NCBI GenBank assembly: GCA_025360105.1 | Contig: JANYCT010000092.1 | Coordinates: 1-64,000 of the forward strand | Origin: Actinomycetes bacterium | GTDB lineage: Bacteria > Actinomycetota > Acidimicrobiia > Acidimicrobiales > Ilumatobacteraceae | Direction: 5' to 3' | DNA: 64,000 nt | Part shown: positions 17,053-27,203 of the stretch, in pieces | Layout of the letters: each line of letters begins with the position of its first letter | How positions within the stretch are numbered: the first letter of the stretch is position 1 | Position numbers and translations under genes: made by a program | Notes under the pieces: model-generated | The model's database searches: none | Told to the model about the DNA's origin: nothing | What the model saw: only the letters and a program-made list of their open reading frames with translations

Positions 17053-20000
17053 GGCAGTGCGTCGAGGAATCGAGACACCACAACGGCAACCTCAGTCACG
17101 TTCGTCTCGGCAAGGAGAGATTCTGACCCGCCGTGCGCACCGCTGACCACCGACGTCTGCGTCTCGGCACCGACGAGACGTTCCCACTGCTGAATGTACG
17201 AGACGCGTTCTTGTTCGTCGGGATGATGATCGGCGGCGATCACCAGCAGCGAGCGCACCGACGAAGGGATGGCTTCGAGGCGGTACTCCGGCAGGATGGC
17301 CAGATGGTGGGTAAGACACTGATCGATGGCGAGTTCTGCGGGCATCTTCCAGCCAAAGCGGCGAATCATGCGATACCTCATCCGCCTCGCTACGCGCCCG
17401 CTGATCCGGTTCCAGCGATTGCGGAGTGCGTTGAACAGACTGCCGACGATGCCGTGCATTTGCAGTTTGCCTTCGGCGCGCGCGGTGGCAAGGGTCGCCT
17501 GCCAGCGTTGCGGGGTTCGTGCGCCCGGCGTTGGGTCGAACAGGATCAAGCCCTCTACCGGATGGCCCCGCGCCACGAGCTGGCGCGCCATCTCAAACGC
17601 GACGATGCCGCCCGAGGAGAACCCGCCTACAACTACCGGGGCCCCAGCGGAACGGGCAATGATCGATTCGACATACGTCGCGGCCATTTCCTCGATGCTC
17701 TGGTCCCAGGCTTCGTGCCCATCGAGGCCCTTGGCGATGACGCCGACCACCGCGCGTCCCGCCGGAAGGTGCGCTGCGAGCCGCTCGTAGTCGAACACGT
17801 GGCCGTTTCCGGAATGCACTAGATAGAGCGCAGGTTCGGTACCGGGTCGCATCGAGACGAACAGTCCGGGGTGGGTGTGGTTCCCCATCGTGCGACGTTG
17901 CCCTTCGACCAGAGCCGAGAGTTCACGCAGGGTCTGGTGCTCGAAGATCGTCGACAACGGGAGGTCTACCCCGAGCTCGTGGCGGATCGCGGCGAGCATC
18001 CGAACAGCGAGGAGCGAATAGCCCCCGAGATCGAAGAACGACTCGTCAGCGCTGTTGGCGTCGCCTCCCACGAAACGTGTCCAGATGTCGAGCATCGGGC
18101 CCGATATCGGTGCGGTCGTCGCCGCCGACGCGACCACCGCTGGCCGGCGTAGACCGTCGAGCGCCGACCGGTCGAGCTTGCCGTTTGCGGTGAGTTGCAG
18201 TCGCGGTACCACCACGATCGTCGACGGAATCATGTGCGAGCTGACCTGCGCTTCCAGATACCGTCGGAGCTCGCGTTCGTCGACATCGGTGGCCTCGATG
18301 AACGCGGCGAGGGTGACGCCGTCGGGCCCGTGGTCCACGTCGACAACGGCCGCAGTCACCGCGGGATGGGTGCCGAACGCTGCCTCCACCTCTTCGAGCT
18401 GAATGCGGAACCCACGCACCTTCACTTGGCGATCGACACGACCGACGAATTCGATTGCGCCGTCTGTCGGACGGCGTCGCACCAGATCGCCGGTGCGATA
18501 CAACCGTGCGCCTGGTGCGGGGTGGAGATGGTCGGCGACGAAGCGTTGCCCGGTCAGCCCGGGATCGCCGAGATAGCCCAGCGCCAGACCGACGCCACCG
18601 AGATATAGCTCGCCGACCACGCCCACCGGCACCAGCCGACCGCCAGTGTCAAGGACGTGCGCCGTGGTATTCGCAATAGGGAGCCCAATCGGCACCGTTG
18701 CGGCGTTGTCGTCGACATGATCCACGCGATGCCACAACGCGAACGTTGTGCTCTCGGTGGGCCCATAGACATGGAGCAGGCGGCCACTCGTGCGGGCCGC
18801 GGCGATGCGTCGTACAGCGGCCGGGTCGCACGCCTCGCCACCGAAGAGCACCGTCTCAACACTTTTGAATTCGTCGGGCTGCACGCTCGCTACAACGTTG
18901 AACAGCGCAGTGGTCACGAACATCGCGCTCACGTGGTGGGTTCGCAGCGCTCGACCGAGCCGATGGGGCGAGGTGACCACGTCGGGGGCGAGCACGACGA
19001 GTGTCGAGCCGTTGGTGAGCGCGCCCCACACCTCCCAGGTGGATGCGTCGAAGGCGGGGTTTGATGCAAACGCAACTACGTCATCACGGGTGAGCTGGAG
19101 GTAGTCGGCACCCTGCACGAGTCGCACGATTGCTCGGTGGGGTACGAGCACGCCCTTTGGTGCCCCGGTGGATCCGGAGGTGTACATCACCGCCGCTACC
19201 TCGGTTCCGTGGGGTTTGCGCAACAGCGGCGCGTCCGCCTCGCGCCGGCTTCCCGCCGGTTCGATCAGCAGTCCGCCCGGGTTCGTGTTGTCGTGGCGCA
19301 CGGTAGCGCTCGCGCCCGAGTCGGCCAACATGGTCGCCGTTCGTTGGGCAGGCTGCGATGGCTCGACCGGTACGTACGCGGCACCAATGCGAAGACACGC
19401 GAGCATCGATGCGATCAGATTGAACGAACGATCGAGGACGAGCATCACCCGGTCTCCAGCTGCGACGCCGCAGTCGATGAGGTCGGCCTGGATTTCGGCG
19501 GCGAGTTCGGCAAGTTCAGCGTAGGTATGACGCGTCTCGCCGTCGATCACGGCGACACGTGTCGGGTCGGCCGTGGTCGCGTCGGCGACAAGGCTGTCGA
19601 CCGTGCGGTCATCGGGAAACGGCCTCGCCGTGTCGTTGAGCTGATCGCGCAGCCACACGTTGGCGTCCGTTCCCACCGACGCCACGTCGCCGACGGTCGC
19701 GTACGTGCCGCTCGCGACCCCTTCGAGCACGCTCGTCACCACCGACATCCATCCGCGAACGGCATCGCGTTCGAGCACGGAACGGCACTCCATCACGATG
19801 GTCAGGTCGCGGCCTAGGCGTGCCACCACCGTCAGATCAAACTTTGCAACGACTGGTGCCGCCAGATCATCGCGATCGAATATCACAGGCTCGAGCCCCG
19901 CGAACTCCACCGACTCGGCGGCCTCGGGATCGTCAAAGACGTTCGCCACCACGCTCACGAGTGGCGAGGTGAGGCCATCGCGATGGGTTTGAGTTGCCCG

Positions 20001-23000
20001 AACGATCTCGTCGAACGGAGCCAGCCGATGCTCGAGTGCCTCGGTGATCTCGGCGAAGATGCGCGTCGCCGTGGCGCGCAGGTCATCGTCGGGTCTCGTT
20101 CGGAACATGAATGGAACGGTGTTGATCATCGGTCCGATGAGCTCGGCATCGTGATCGAACGATCGGGTTGTCACCGGAAGGCCGAGCACGAAATCATCTG
20201 CGCCGAGCACTCGCCCGATACTGATCCCGAGCGCGGCAAACACAAGGGCGCTCGGAGTGACGCGCAGCGCGGCGGCGGTTCGTCGCAATGCGTTGACGAG
20301 GTCGGCTGAGAGCACCGACCGCACGGCCGTCACATCCGATGGCGCACCGGCGTGATCTGCTGTCTCGCCGTGGTCGCCGTGGTCGCCGTGGTCGCCGTGC
20401 CGTGCGGGCTGAGCGGAGCCGCTGACACCATCGAGGTGTGACACCCAGAACGCAATGTCAGCTTCGATGCGGGAGTTGCCGCCAGCGGCTTGGGCCAACT
20501 CCCAGACCGCCTGATCGGAGTACTGCACCTCGAGTGCTGGGAGGAGCACCTCGTGGCCGGCCACGGCTGCGTTGTAGGCGGCGGCAAGGTCGCGCAGAAG
20601 AATCGGTGCCGATTCGGCGTCGACCGCAATGTGGTGGATCACGAGCATCAGGCGGTGCACTGCGTCACCTTCACGGAATAGTGCGGCCCGGATCGGCCAT
20701 TCCTCGACAAGATCGAAAGGCCGTCGCAGATCGGCCTCGGCCAGAGCCGCGGCGTGCGTCGGCTGCCCGCGCAGATCGCGCTGGGTCATGGTCAGAGGCG
20801 CAGCGGGATCGATGAGTTGATAGGGCAGACCGTCGTCGAAGGTGTGATACCGGGTACGCAGGATTTCATGTCGGGCGACCAGGGCACTCAGGGCCATGCC
20901 GAGCGCGGCCAGGTCGAGCCGGCCGTTAAGCACGAACGAGAGCCTGACCTGATACGAGTCGCTGTTGTCGATCTGGCGCAGCAGCCAGAAGCGTCTCTGA
21001 GCAAACGAGAGTGGCGCACGCGTGAGTCGCAACCTCTGGGGCCGCATGAAGGAGGCGCTGCTGGCTGCGATTGATTTGTCCCTCTGCGTCCGTGGTTCGG
21101 GACGCGACGACTGATAAGTCGCCGCCAGAAGCGGGCGATCGGGCTTGCCGCCCGGTGTGCGCGGCAGTTCATCGTGAACCACCACATCGCTGGGCAGCAT
21201 GTAGGTGGGCAGCACGGGCGCGAGGGCATCGCGGATCTCGTGATGGTCAGGGTTGGCGCCGGAACTGATGAGTAGGTGGGCAACGAGGATTGGATCGCCG
21301 CCACCGGCAATGGTTGTCGCGACCACCACAGCTTCGCGTACACGGGGCAGGTTGAGAAGCGCCGCCTCGATCTCACCCGGCTCAATGCGAAACCCACGAA
21401 TCTTGACCTGGTTGTCGATGCGGCCGTGAAACTCGAGTTCGCCGTCGGTTCGCTGTCTGACGATGTCTCCCGTGCGATACCACCGGACACCATCGATCTC
21501 CACAAAGCGTTCGGCGGTGAGATCCGGCCGGCCCAGATAACCCAATGCAATCTGCGGTCCGGCCAGCAGTAACTCGCCGCGCTCACCGACGGCCACCGGC
21601 CCGTCGTTGTCGTCGATGACCAGAGTCGAGACTCCTTGCAATGGGGTGCCGATGGGTGTTGGAGCCCCATCACGCAGGTTGTCGAGATCGAGCTCGGACG
21701 CCGTCGCGAAGACGGTGAACTCCGCGGGCCCGTAGCTGTTCGTGAGCCGGATACCGGGTCGAACGAGTCGGTGCCAGCGTCGCACGACATCGGGGTCGAC
21801 GACTTGACCACCAACGACGATCTGCACAACCGACGACGGTACGCGCTGCGGTGTCGCCTCGAGGTCGCGTACGAGACCCTGCCAGACGCTCGTGGGGAGG
21901 ACGAGCCGCGTGATCTTTTGACGCTCGACCAACGCAAACAGCGCGGTGGCGCCGCCAAAGACATCTGCAACGTGACCGATCACAAGGGTCGCACCGGCGG
22001 CGATGGTTGCGTAGATCTCATGGGCAGAGACGTCGAAGGCTGCGTTGTGGGTCTGCAACATGCGATCGCCGGGCTCGATGTTGTGGCGCGCGATTGCCGC
22101 CGCCGTGTACGCCTCGAGCGCGCGGTGGGAGATCGCGACGCCCTTCGGCCGGCCGGTGGAGCCCGAGGTGTACACGACATACGCGATGGTTTCGTCGGGC
22201 AGTTCGATGATCGGATCGGTTGCGGCAAAGGTGGTGCCGGGCTCATCGGTTCGTATCACGGGGACGCCGTGCGTTGCGAAGATTGGTGTGCTGTCGGCGA
22301 CGATGGCATGGGGGAGCGTGTCGGCAAGGATTAGCTCGAGACGCGCTCTCGGCGCGTCTAGGTGCAACGCCACAGAGCCGGCGCCGACACGATGCACGGC
22401 GAGCAAGGTAGCGATGAGGTCGACGCCACGCCCCATCGCTACAGCGACCAACGTCGCGGGTTGCACACCCGCAGCGAGTAACGCGTTGGCCAGCGCATCG
22501 ACGCGACCGTCGAGCTCGGCATAGTTCACGACGCGATCGCCGTCGACCAACGCCGGTCGGTTGGGTGTGACGGTCGCGTGCTGGGCGAGCAGCCGGTGGG
22601 CGCGTGGTGACGACGGCCACGTCGTCACCAACGGCAGTGATGCAACGGGCGCCGAGAGATCAGCAAGGCCTTCCTCGATGAAGTGCGCGAACCCGGCGAT
22701 CATCAGCCGAACACGGGAACGATCGAAGAGTTCGGCGTCATAGCGCAGCGTGGTAGTGAGCTGCTCGCGATCCGATGTGTAACAGCGAAGCTCGAGCGTT
22801 GTCGGTGTGCACGCGATCGGCTCGGGAAACCACCGCCAGCGCAACGCGTCCGTGTCGCCCTCGCCGCGCTCGTGCAGGCCAAGTAGATTCACCCCGAACT
22901 CGAAGGGGCGCTTGTTGCTGTGATCTTCGCAGAGTTCGAGTACGTCCGCGATCTGGGCGAAGGTCGGATGGTGGTGCTGGCTGGCGCGTGCGACGACCAT

Positions 23001-26000
23001 CGTGACTTCGTCGATCGCCTGACTGACAGTCGCGTTCGGTCGCAGTCGGATTCGCAGCGGCAGATCGGACACGAACATGCCGACTGCGGAGTCGGCACCG
23101 CGAGCCTCGCGAACGGTGGAATGAGTGACGAGGGTGAGTTCCTGTTGGTTCTCATCGAGTCGCGACAGGAATGCGGCCCAGAGCGCGCCAAGCACCCGGA
23201 AGGTGCTCGAGTTCGACTCGGTGGCCGCAGTTTCGATGAGGGCACGCACGGCGGGTCGAAACCTGACGCGCTCGTGACGGATGTCGATACGGATCGATGC
23301 CTTGCGCGGATGATCGGTGGGCAGGTCGAGTGACAGGAGCGGAGGCGTCAGTTCGGCACGCCAGAACGCAAGGTCGCGCTCGATGACGCCTTCGTCGAGG
23401 TGCTCCTGCTCGACGCGGGCGATATCCATTGGACGTGCGATCATCGCGGGAAGCTCTGGCGCGGAGCCGGCGACGAGGGCCTCGTACACCGTGCGCAGTT
23501 CGTCGATGAGGATGTCGATCGACCGGTCATCGGCGACTGGCTGCCGGACGACGAACGCGAACACATGCTTATCGGTCCCGAGGTGGACCACGGCGGGTGT
23601 GATCAGCGGCCAATGACCGAGGTCAGCTGCGGCGCAGTTGAGCAACATCGTGTGGAGCGCGTTCTCTTCGAGCGGGGCGGGTCCGTGCTGCACGACTTCG
23701 ACGGGAAGGAATGCTTGTGACGCAATGACCTGTTCGCCGCTTGCCAAATCGAACCATGTTCGCAACGCCCAGTGTCGCTCGACTAGCGCATTGATTGCGG
23801 ACTGGAGCACCGCCATGTCGAGTGGACCGAGGAGCACACGTATCGAAGCGATCACTGTCTGCGCCGATATCGCACCGGTCGCGCGCTCGTTGATGAACGG
23901 TTGCTGCCGTTGCGAAATGGCCAGCCGCTGCTGTTCCGATGACACAGAAGCGATTCCGCGTTCGGGTGTCGGTGCATCGCGCGCCGGGGCCGGCGCGACA
24001 CCGAGTGCGCCGCGTACGAGACCGGCGATCGCTGCCGGTGAATCGGCAGTGAACACACTGTTGAGCGAGAGCAGAACCGACAGTTCGGTCGAGATCCGAT
24101 GGATCATTCGTAGCGCGGTTATCGAGTGACCGCCGATGTCGAAGAAGTTGGTGTCGGCGTGTACCTCGACGTTCGGGAACACTGTTTGCCAGATGCGGAT
24201 TACCTGGGTCTCGATGTCGTCAGCGGCCGGCTGCGTGCCAGTGATCGGCGCGGATGAGTTGGCAGTGAGCGCAGCTCGGTCGAGTTTGCCGTTTGGTGTG
24301 AGCGCAAGCCGATCGACCAACACGATCTGACGGGGTACGCCGCTCGCTGGCACCAACTGTGCGAGTGCCGCGCGGACATCGGAAGCGGTGTGGCCGGATT
24401 GGGCCAACACAACGCCCGCGAGCAGGCCGGTGCGCCCGTCGGTTTCGGTGACGCTGATGACCGCAGCCTCAGCGACTATCGCCAGGCGCATCAGGTGGGC
24501 TGCGATGTCGGCTGGGTTGGTACGCGTGTCGTTGACCTTCACCTCGTCGTCGAGGCGACCCAGCACCGTGACTGCGCCATCGTCGCGCGAGACGCCGAGA
24601 TCACCCGTGCGGTAGCGGATCTCCCCGACGGCGGGGCCGAGGGTCGCTCGTTGCGCCCACGCCTCGGGCTCGTTGCCGTAACCAGCCGTGCCGTGCACTG
24701 TGCGGACCACGATCTCGCCCTGTTCGCCGGGCCCGAGCAACTGTCCGTGCTCGTCGACGACGTGCAGTTGGCTTCCCGGCATCGGCCAACCGACTGGCTG
24801 CACGCCATCGTCGACGACATCGGGTATGCAGTATGCGGCACGCGCCATGCAGGTCTCGGTCGGTCCATAGAGATTGACCACATGGCCCGGGTGTGGCAAC
24901 GAGGCGCGCCACCGGCGAACCATGGTGCCGAGCAGACGATCGCCGGAGAAGAACGCCCAACGCAGTGCGCCGCCATGTGGCGGTTGCATCGAAGGTGTCG
25001 TCCACGCAGAGGCGAGCGCCGGTGTGACGTGGACGACGGTCACGTTGCTCTGCGCAATCCAGGCAACTACTCCATCTGGATCGAGGTTGGCGGGTGGGAT
25101 GACGAGTCGGGCGCCGGCCGCCCAAGGCAGGAAGACATTGCGCAGGACTACATCGAAGCCGATCGAAGTGAGCATGGCCACACGATCGTCGACTCCGATG
25201 CTGAAGCGTTGACACTGCCAGTCGATGAACTGGCACAGGCTGCCGTGCAGGCCCACCACACTGCGCGCAGATCTGCTGGAACCCGACGTGAAGAACACGT
25301 ACGCCGGGTCGTCCGCGAGGGGAAGGCTCGGCATGTCGGCGAGTGCCCAACGACGTGGCATCTCGGGTGCCATCGCTCCGCTCGTCTCCAGCCGCACCGT
25401 CGGGTGCAGGAACTCCGGTGGGGTGCCGACGGCGATCGAGAATCGCGCGTCGACGGCGCGGCTGCGCTCGATGAACGCGGCCTGGGGCAGGTCGGCTGAG
25501 AGCGGCACCATCATCGTTCCGGCGAGCAGTGCACCGAGCATCGCGATGGCGACGCCAGCCGATGGAACTCCCGTGATGATGACTGCATCCCCTGCTGACG
25601 ATCCGGCGCAGTGCAGTTGGTGGGCAACATCTTGGGCACGCGCGAGCAGCTCTGTGTAGGTGAGGTCGCCGTCGACAGACTCAACAGCGATTGCGTCTGG
25701 CTTTGCGGCGACGCGGCCGATGATGCGGTCGAGGACCGTTGCATCCCACTGCCGTTCCAGCGGCGCTGAGGGGTCGGTCAGAGCGGCGATAGATGGTTCG
25801 TGCAGCTCCGCAGCGAGGTCGGTCCACGGACGGTTCGCGAAGCGCGCGAGTTGTCGAACTGCTGTGACGACTCGCTGCGCGAGCGTTGCCACCGCGTCGT
25901 CAGCACCCGGGGGTGGCGTGATCCGGGTGACGATGCGCATGCTGCCATCGGGCCGGGGCTCGGCGACGATCTGCAGCGGAGCATCGCCATCGGTGCGTAG

Positions 26001-27203
26001 GTCCGATGCGGCCAGCCATGGAGCCCCAGCCGGCAGTTCGCCCACCGCAAAGCCGCGAAGTTGGATGTGCACCGACGGCCGCACGCGGTGCCGATCCGCC
26101 GATGGCAGTGCTGCCAGCATACGGTGCCGGGGAGCGCGGGTGGCGTCGAGCATCGTGAGCAGATCTCGGCCGACGCGTTCGATGACATCACCCACCGATG
26201 GCATCGCACGTAGGTCACCGGCGAAGAAGTACGACTCAGCGAATCGGCCGACCAGCGACTCCATATCCGGGTGATGTCGCGAACCGGTGGGGATCTGCAG
26301 CAACGGCCTGTTTGTGTTCCACAGGTCTCCCGTCGCCATGACTGCCGCGGCCGTGAGCCCGGCGAACAGCGTGGTACCCCGTGTGGCGGCGAGCGCTGTG
26401 AGGCTGTCGACCGTGCCTGCATCGAGCTCGGTGACAGCGACGTTGCAGATCTGGCCACGCGGCAGAAGGCTCCATGGATCGAGTAGTTGGGCGCCGTTGA
26501 GCAGGGTGCGCCACGTCTCGGTGGTATCGAGGGTCGTCGCCGACGCTGACCACGCAGCAGCATCGATGAACCGTGGCGTGACCACCGACGTGTTGTCGCT
26601 CTCGCCGTTGCGATCACGAAGGATCGCGGTGCGAAGTGCTGTAGCAAAACGCGGCTCGCTCCAACCGTCGATCGCGATCGAATGGCTGATCAGCGCGACG
26701 AGAATGCGAACATCGTTGACTCGTGTGAACACCACCTCGGTACTGATCACGCTCGTGAGATCGACACGCAGCGAAGTGCGCCGTGTCAACTCGCTCGCCA
26801 GAGTTGCGAGCACATGGTGCTCATCGAGGTTGCCCCCACGGTCGGAGCCGTGCCAGGTGACGGAGACTTCAGACACCGGGCGCACCTGCTGCACCGGAGC
26901 GCCCCCCACCTCCGGGTAGATACAGCGCAGCGCATCGGTTTCCTCGAGGACTTCGCGAATCGCACGTTCGAGTCGAGGCCGCTCTATTTGACCATCCATT
27001 GAGAACACCCGGGCAATGCGCGGAGATCGATTTGGATCGACGTGCCAATGCAGCCAGAGTTCGGCCTGCGCATCGGTGAGGGGTGCTTCGAACCGCGTGC
27101 CTCGGCGCAATCGGTTCGCTTGATCGCGCCGCTGTTCGAGTCGGCGGGTTACCTCCGAGCGGCGCTGCGAATGGTTCGTTGCGGCGTCGACGTCGTCAGT
27201 CAT
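17049..27203 (-). CDS. Non-ribosomal peptide synthetase, C-A-T-C-A-C-A-T-TE
   Basis: 3384 residues. Domains: C1 about 40-470; A1 490-980; T1 990-1067 with S1027 in FFDIGGHSI; C2 1090-1525; A2 1535-2030; C3 2062-2505; A3 2530-3020; T3 3030-3103 with S3063 in FFDLGGYSL; thioesterase 3115-3384 with S3196 in GFSSG and H3357. No carrier motif exists between A2 (ending PGGKPDR) and C3, so module 2 lacks a T domain. The C1 active site reads HSIAIDG (second His is Ser) and C2 reads RQPVADD (both His lost). C3 keeps HHIAVDA. A1 has an altered phosphate loop, TSGSSRSARS; A2 and A3 have normal TSGSTGxPKG. By-eye pocket residues suggest A3 takes a Leu/Val-like residue and A1 something Ser-like; both are weak. 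The start is in an 8-base overlap with the loading gene. Confidence 0.95.
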   Translation of the reverse strand: MTDDVDAATNHSQRRSEVTRRLEQRRDQANRLRRGTRFEAPLTDAQAELWLHWHVDPNRSPRIARVFSMDGQIERPRLERAIREVLEETDALRCIYPEVGGAPVQQVRPVSEVSVTWHGSDRGGNLDEHHVLATLASELTRRTSLRVDLTSVISTEVVFTRVNDVRILVALISHSIAIDGWSEPRFATALRTAILRDRNGESDNTSVVTPRFIDAAAWSASATTLDTTETWRTLLNGAQLLDPWSLLPRGQICNVAVTELDAGTVDSLTALAATRGTTLFAGLTAAAVMATGDLWNTNRPLLQIPTGSRHHPDMESLVGRFAESYFFAGDLRAMPSVGDVIERVGRDLLTMLDATRAPRHRMLAALPSADRHRVRPSVHIQLRGFAVGELPAGAPWLAASDLRTDGDAPLQIVAEPRPDGSMRIVTRITPPPGADDAVATLAQRVVTAVRQLARFANRPWTDLAAELHEPSIAALTDPSAPLERQWDATVLDRIIGRVAAKPDAIAVESVDGDLTYTELLARAQDVAHQLHCAGSSAGDAVIITGVPSAGVAIAMLGALLAGTMMVPLSADLPQAAFIERSRAVDARFSIAVGTPPEFLHPTVRLETSGAMAPEMPRRWALADMPSLPLADDPAYVFFTSGSSRSARSVVGLHGSLCQFIDWQCQRFSIGVDDRVAMLTSIGFDVVLRNVFLPWAAGARLVIPPANLDPDGVVAWIAQSNVTVVHVTPALASAWTTPSMQPPHGGALRWAFFSGDRLLGTMVRRWRASLPHPGHVVNLYGPTETCMARAAYCIPDVVDDGVQPVGWPMPGSQLHVVDEHGQLLGPGEQGEIVVRTVHGTAGYGNEPEAWAQRATLGPAVGEIRYRTGDLGVSRDDGAVTVLGRLDDEVKVNDTRTNPADIAAHLMRLAIVAEAAVISVTETDGRTGLLAGVVLAQSGHTASDVRAALAQLVPASGVPRQIVLVDRLALTPNGKLDRAALTANSSAPITGTQPAADDIETQVIRIWQTVFPNVEVHADTNFFDIGGHSITALRMIHRISTELSVLLSLNSVFTADSPAAIAGLVRGALGVAPAPARDAPTPERGIASVSSEQQRLAISQRQQPFINERATGAISAQTVIASIRVLLGPLDMAVLQSAINALVERHWALRTWFDLASGEQVIASQAFLPVEVVQHGPAPLEENALHTMLLNCAAADLGHWPLITPAVVHLGTDKHVFAFVVRQPVADDRSIDILIDELRTVYEALVAGSAPELPAMIARPMDIARVEQEHLDEGVIERDLAFWRAELTPPLLSLDLPTDHPRKASIRIDIRHERVRFRPAVRALIETAATESNSSTFRVLGALWAAFLSRLDENQQELTLVTHSTVREARGADSAVGMFVSDLPLRIRLRPNATVSQAIDEVTMVVARASQHHHPTFAQIADVLELCEDHSNKRPFEFGVNLLGLHERGEGDTDALRWRWFPEPIACTPTTLELRCYTSDREQLTTTLRYDAELFDRSRVRLMIAGFAHFIEEGLADLSAPVASLPLVTTWPSSPRAHRLLAQHATVTPNRPALVDGDRVVNYAELDGRVDALANALLAAGVQPATLVAVAMGRGVDLIATLLAVHRVGAGSVALHLDAPRARLELILADTLPHAIVADSTPIFATHGVPVIRTDEPGTTFAATDPIIELPDETIAYVVYTSGSTGRPKGVAISHRALEAYTAAAIARHNIEPGDRMLQTHNAAFDVSAHEIYATIAAGATLVIGHVADVFGGATALFALVERQKITRLVLPTSVWQGLVRDLEATPQRVPSSVVQIVVGGQVVDPDVVRRWHRLVRPGIRLTNSYGPAEFTVFATASELDLDNLRDGAPTPIGTPLQGVSTLVIDDNDGPVAVGERGELLLAGPQIALGYLGRPDLTAERFVEIDGVRWYRTGDIVRQRTDGELEFHGRIDNQVKIRGFRIEPGEIEAALLNLPRVREAVVVATTIAGGGDPILVAHLLISSGANPDHHEIRDALAPVLPTYMLPSDVVVHDELPRTPGGKPDRPLLAATYQSSRPEPRTQRDKSIAASSASFMRPQRLRLTRAPLSFAQRRFWLLRQIDNSDSYQVRLSFVLNGRLDLAALGMALSALVARHEILRTRYHTFDDGLPYQLIDPAAPLTMTQRDLRGQPTHAAALAEADLRRPFDLVEEWPIRAALFREGDAVHRLMLVIHHIAVDAESAPILLRDLAAAYNAAVAGHEVLLPALEVQYSDQAVWELAQAAGGNSRIEADIAFWVSHLDGVSGSAQPARHGDHGDHGDHGETADHAGAPSDVTAVRSVLSADLVNALRRTAAALRVTPSALVFAALGISIGRVLGADDFVLGLPVTTRSFDHDAELIGPMINTVPFMFRTRPDDDLRATATRIFAEITEALEHRLAPFDEIVRATQTHRDGLTSPLVSVVANVFDDPEAAESVEFAGLEPVIFDRDDLAAPVVAKFDLTVVARLGRDLTIVMECRSVLERDAVRGWMSVVTSVLEGVASGTYATVGDVASVGTDANVWLRDQLNDTARPFPDDRTVDSLVADATTADPTRVAVIDGETRHTYAELAELAAEIQADLIDCGVAAGDRVMLVLDRSFNLIASMLACLRIGAAYVPVEPSQPAQRTATMLADSGASATVRHDNTNPGGLLIEPAGSRREADAPLLRKPHGTEVAAVMYTSGSTGAPKGVLVPHRAIVRLVQGADYLQLTRDDVVAFASNPAFDASTWEVWGALTNGSTLVVLAPDVVTSPHRLGRALRTHHVSAMFVTTALFNVVASVQPDEFKSVETVLFGGEACDPAAVRRIAAARTSGRLLHVYGPTESTTFALWHRVDHVDDNAATVPIGLPIANTTAHVLDTGGRLVPVGVVGELYLGGVGLALGYLGDPGLTGQRFVADHLHPAPGARLYRTGDLVRRRPTDGAIEFVGRVDRQVKVRGFRIQLEEVEAAFGTHPAVTAAVVDVDHGPDGVTLAAFIEATDVDERELRRYLEAQVSSHMIPSTIVVVPRLQLTANGKLDRSALDGLRRPAVVASAATTAPISGPMLDIWTRFVGGDANSADESFFDLGGYSLLAVRMLAAIRHELGVDLPLSTIFEHQTLRELSALVEGQRRTMGNHTHPGLFVSMRPGTEPALYLVHSGNGHVFDYERLAAHLPAGRAVVGVIAKGLDGHEAWDQSIEEMAATYVESIIARSAGAPVVVGGFSSGGIVAFEMARQLVARGHPVEGLILFDPTPGARTPQRWQATLATARAEGKLQMHGIVGSLFNALRNRWNRISGRVARRMRYRMIRRFGWKMPAELAIDQCLTHHLAILPEYRLEAIPSSVRSLLVIAADHHPDEQERVSYIQQWERLVGAETQTSVVSGAHGGSESLLAETNVTEVAVVVSRFLDALP
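20371..20397 (-). repeat. Three perfect 9-bp tandem units inside the NRPS C3 domain
   Basis: TGGTCGCCG is repeated three times on the plus strand, with a degenerate fourth unit before it. On the coding strand it gives a low-complexity HGDHGDHGDHG stretch near residues 2269-2279, in a loop of the third condensation domain. It looks like slippage expansion in a tolerant surface loop. Confidence 0.7.

Noticed and set aside
24390-25499. Plus-strand open frame of 369 codons inside the NRPS gene
   Set aside because: Antisense shadow of the first adenylation domain; no domain text and no start signal.
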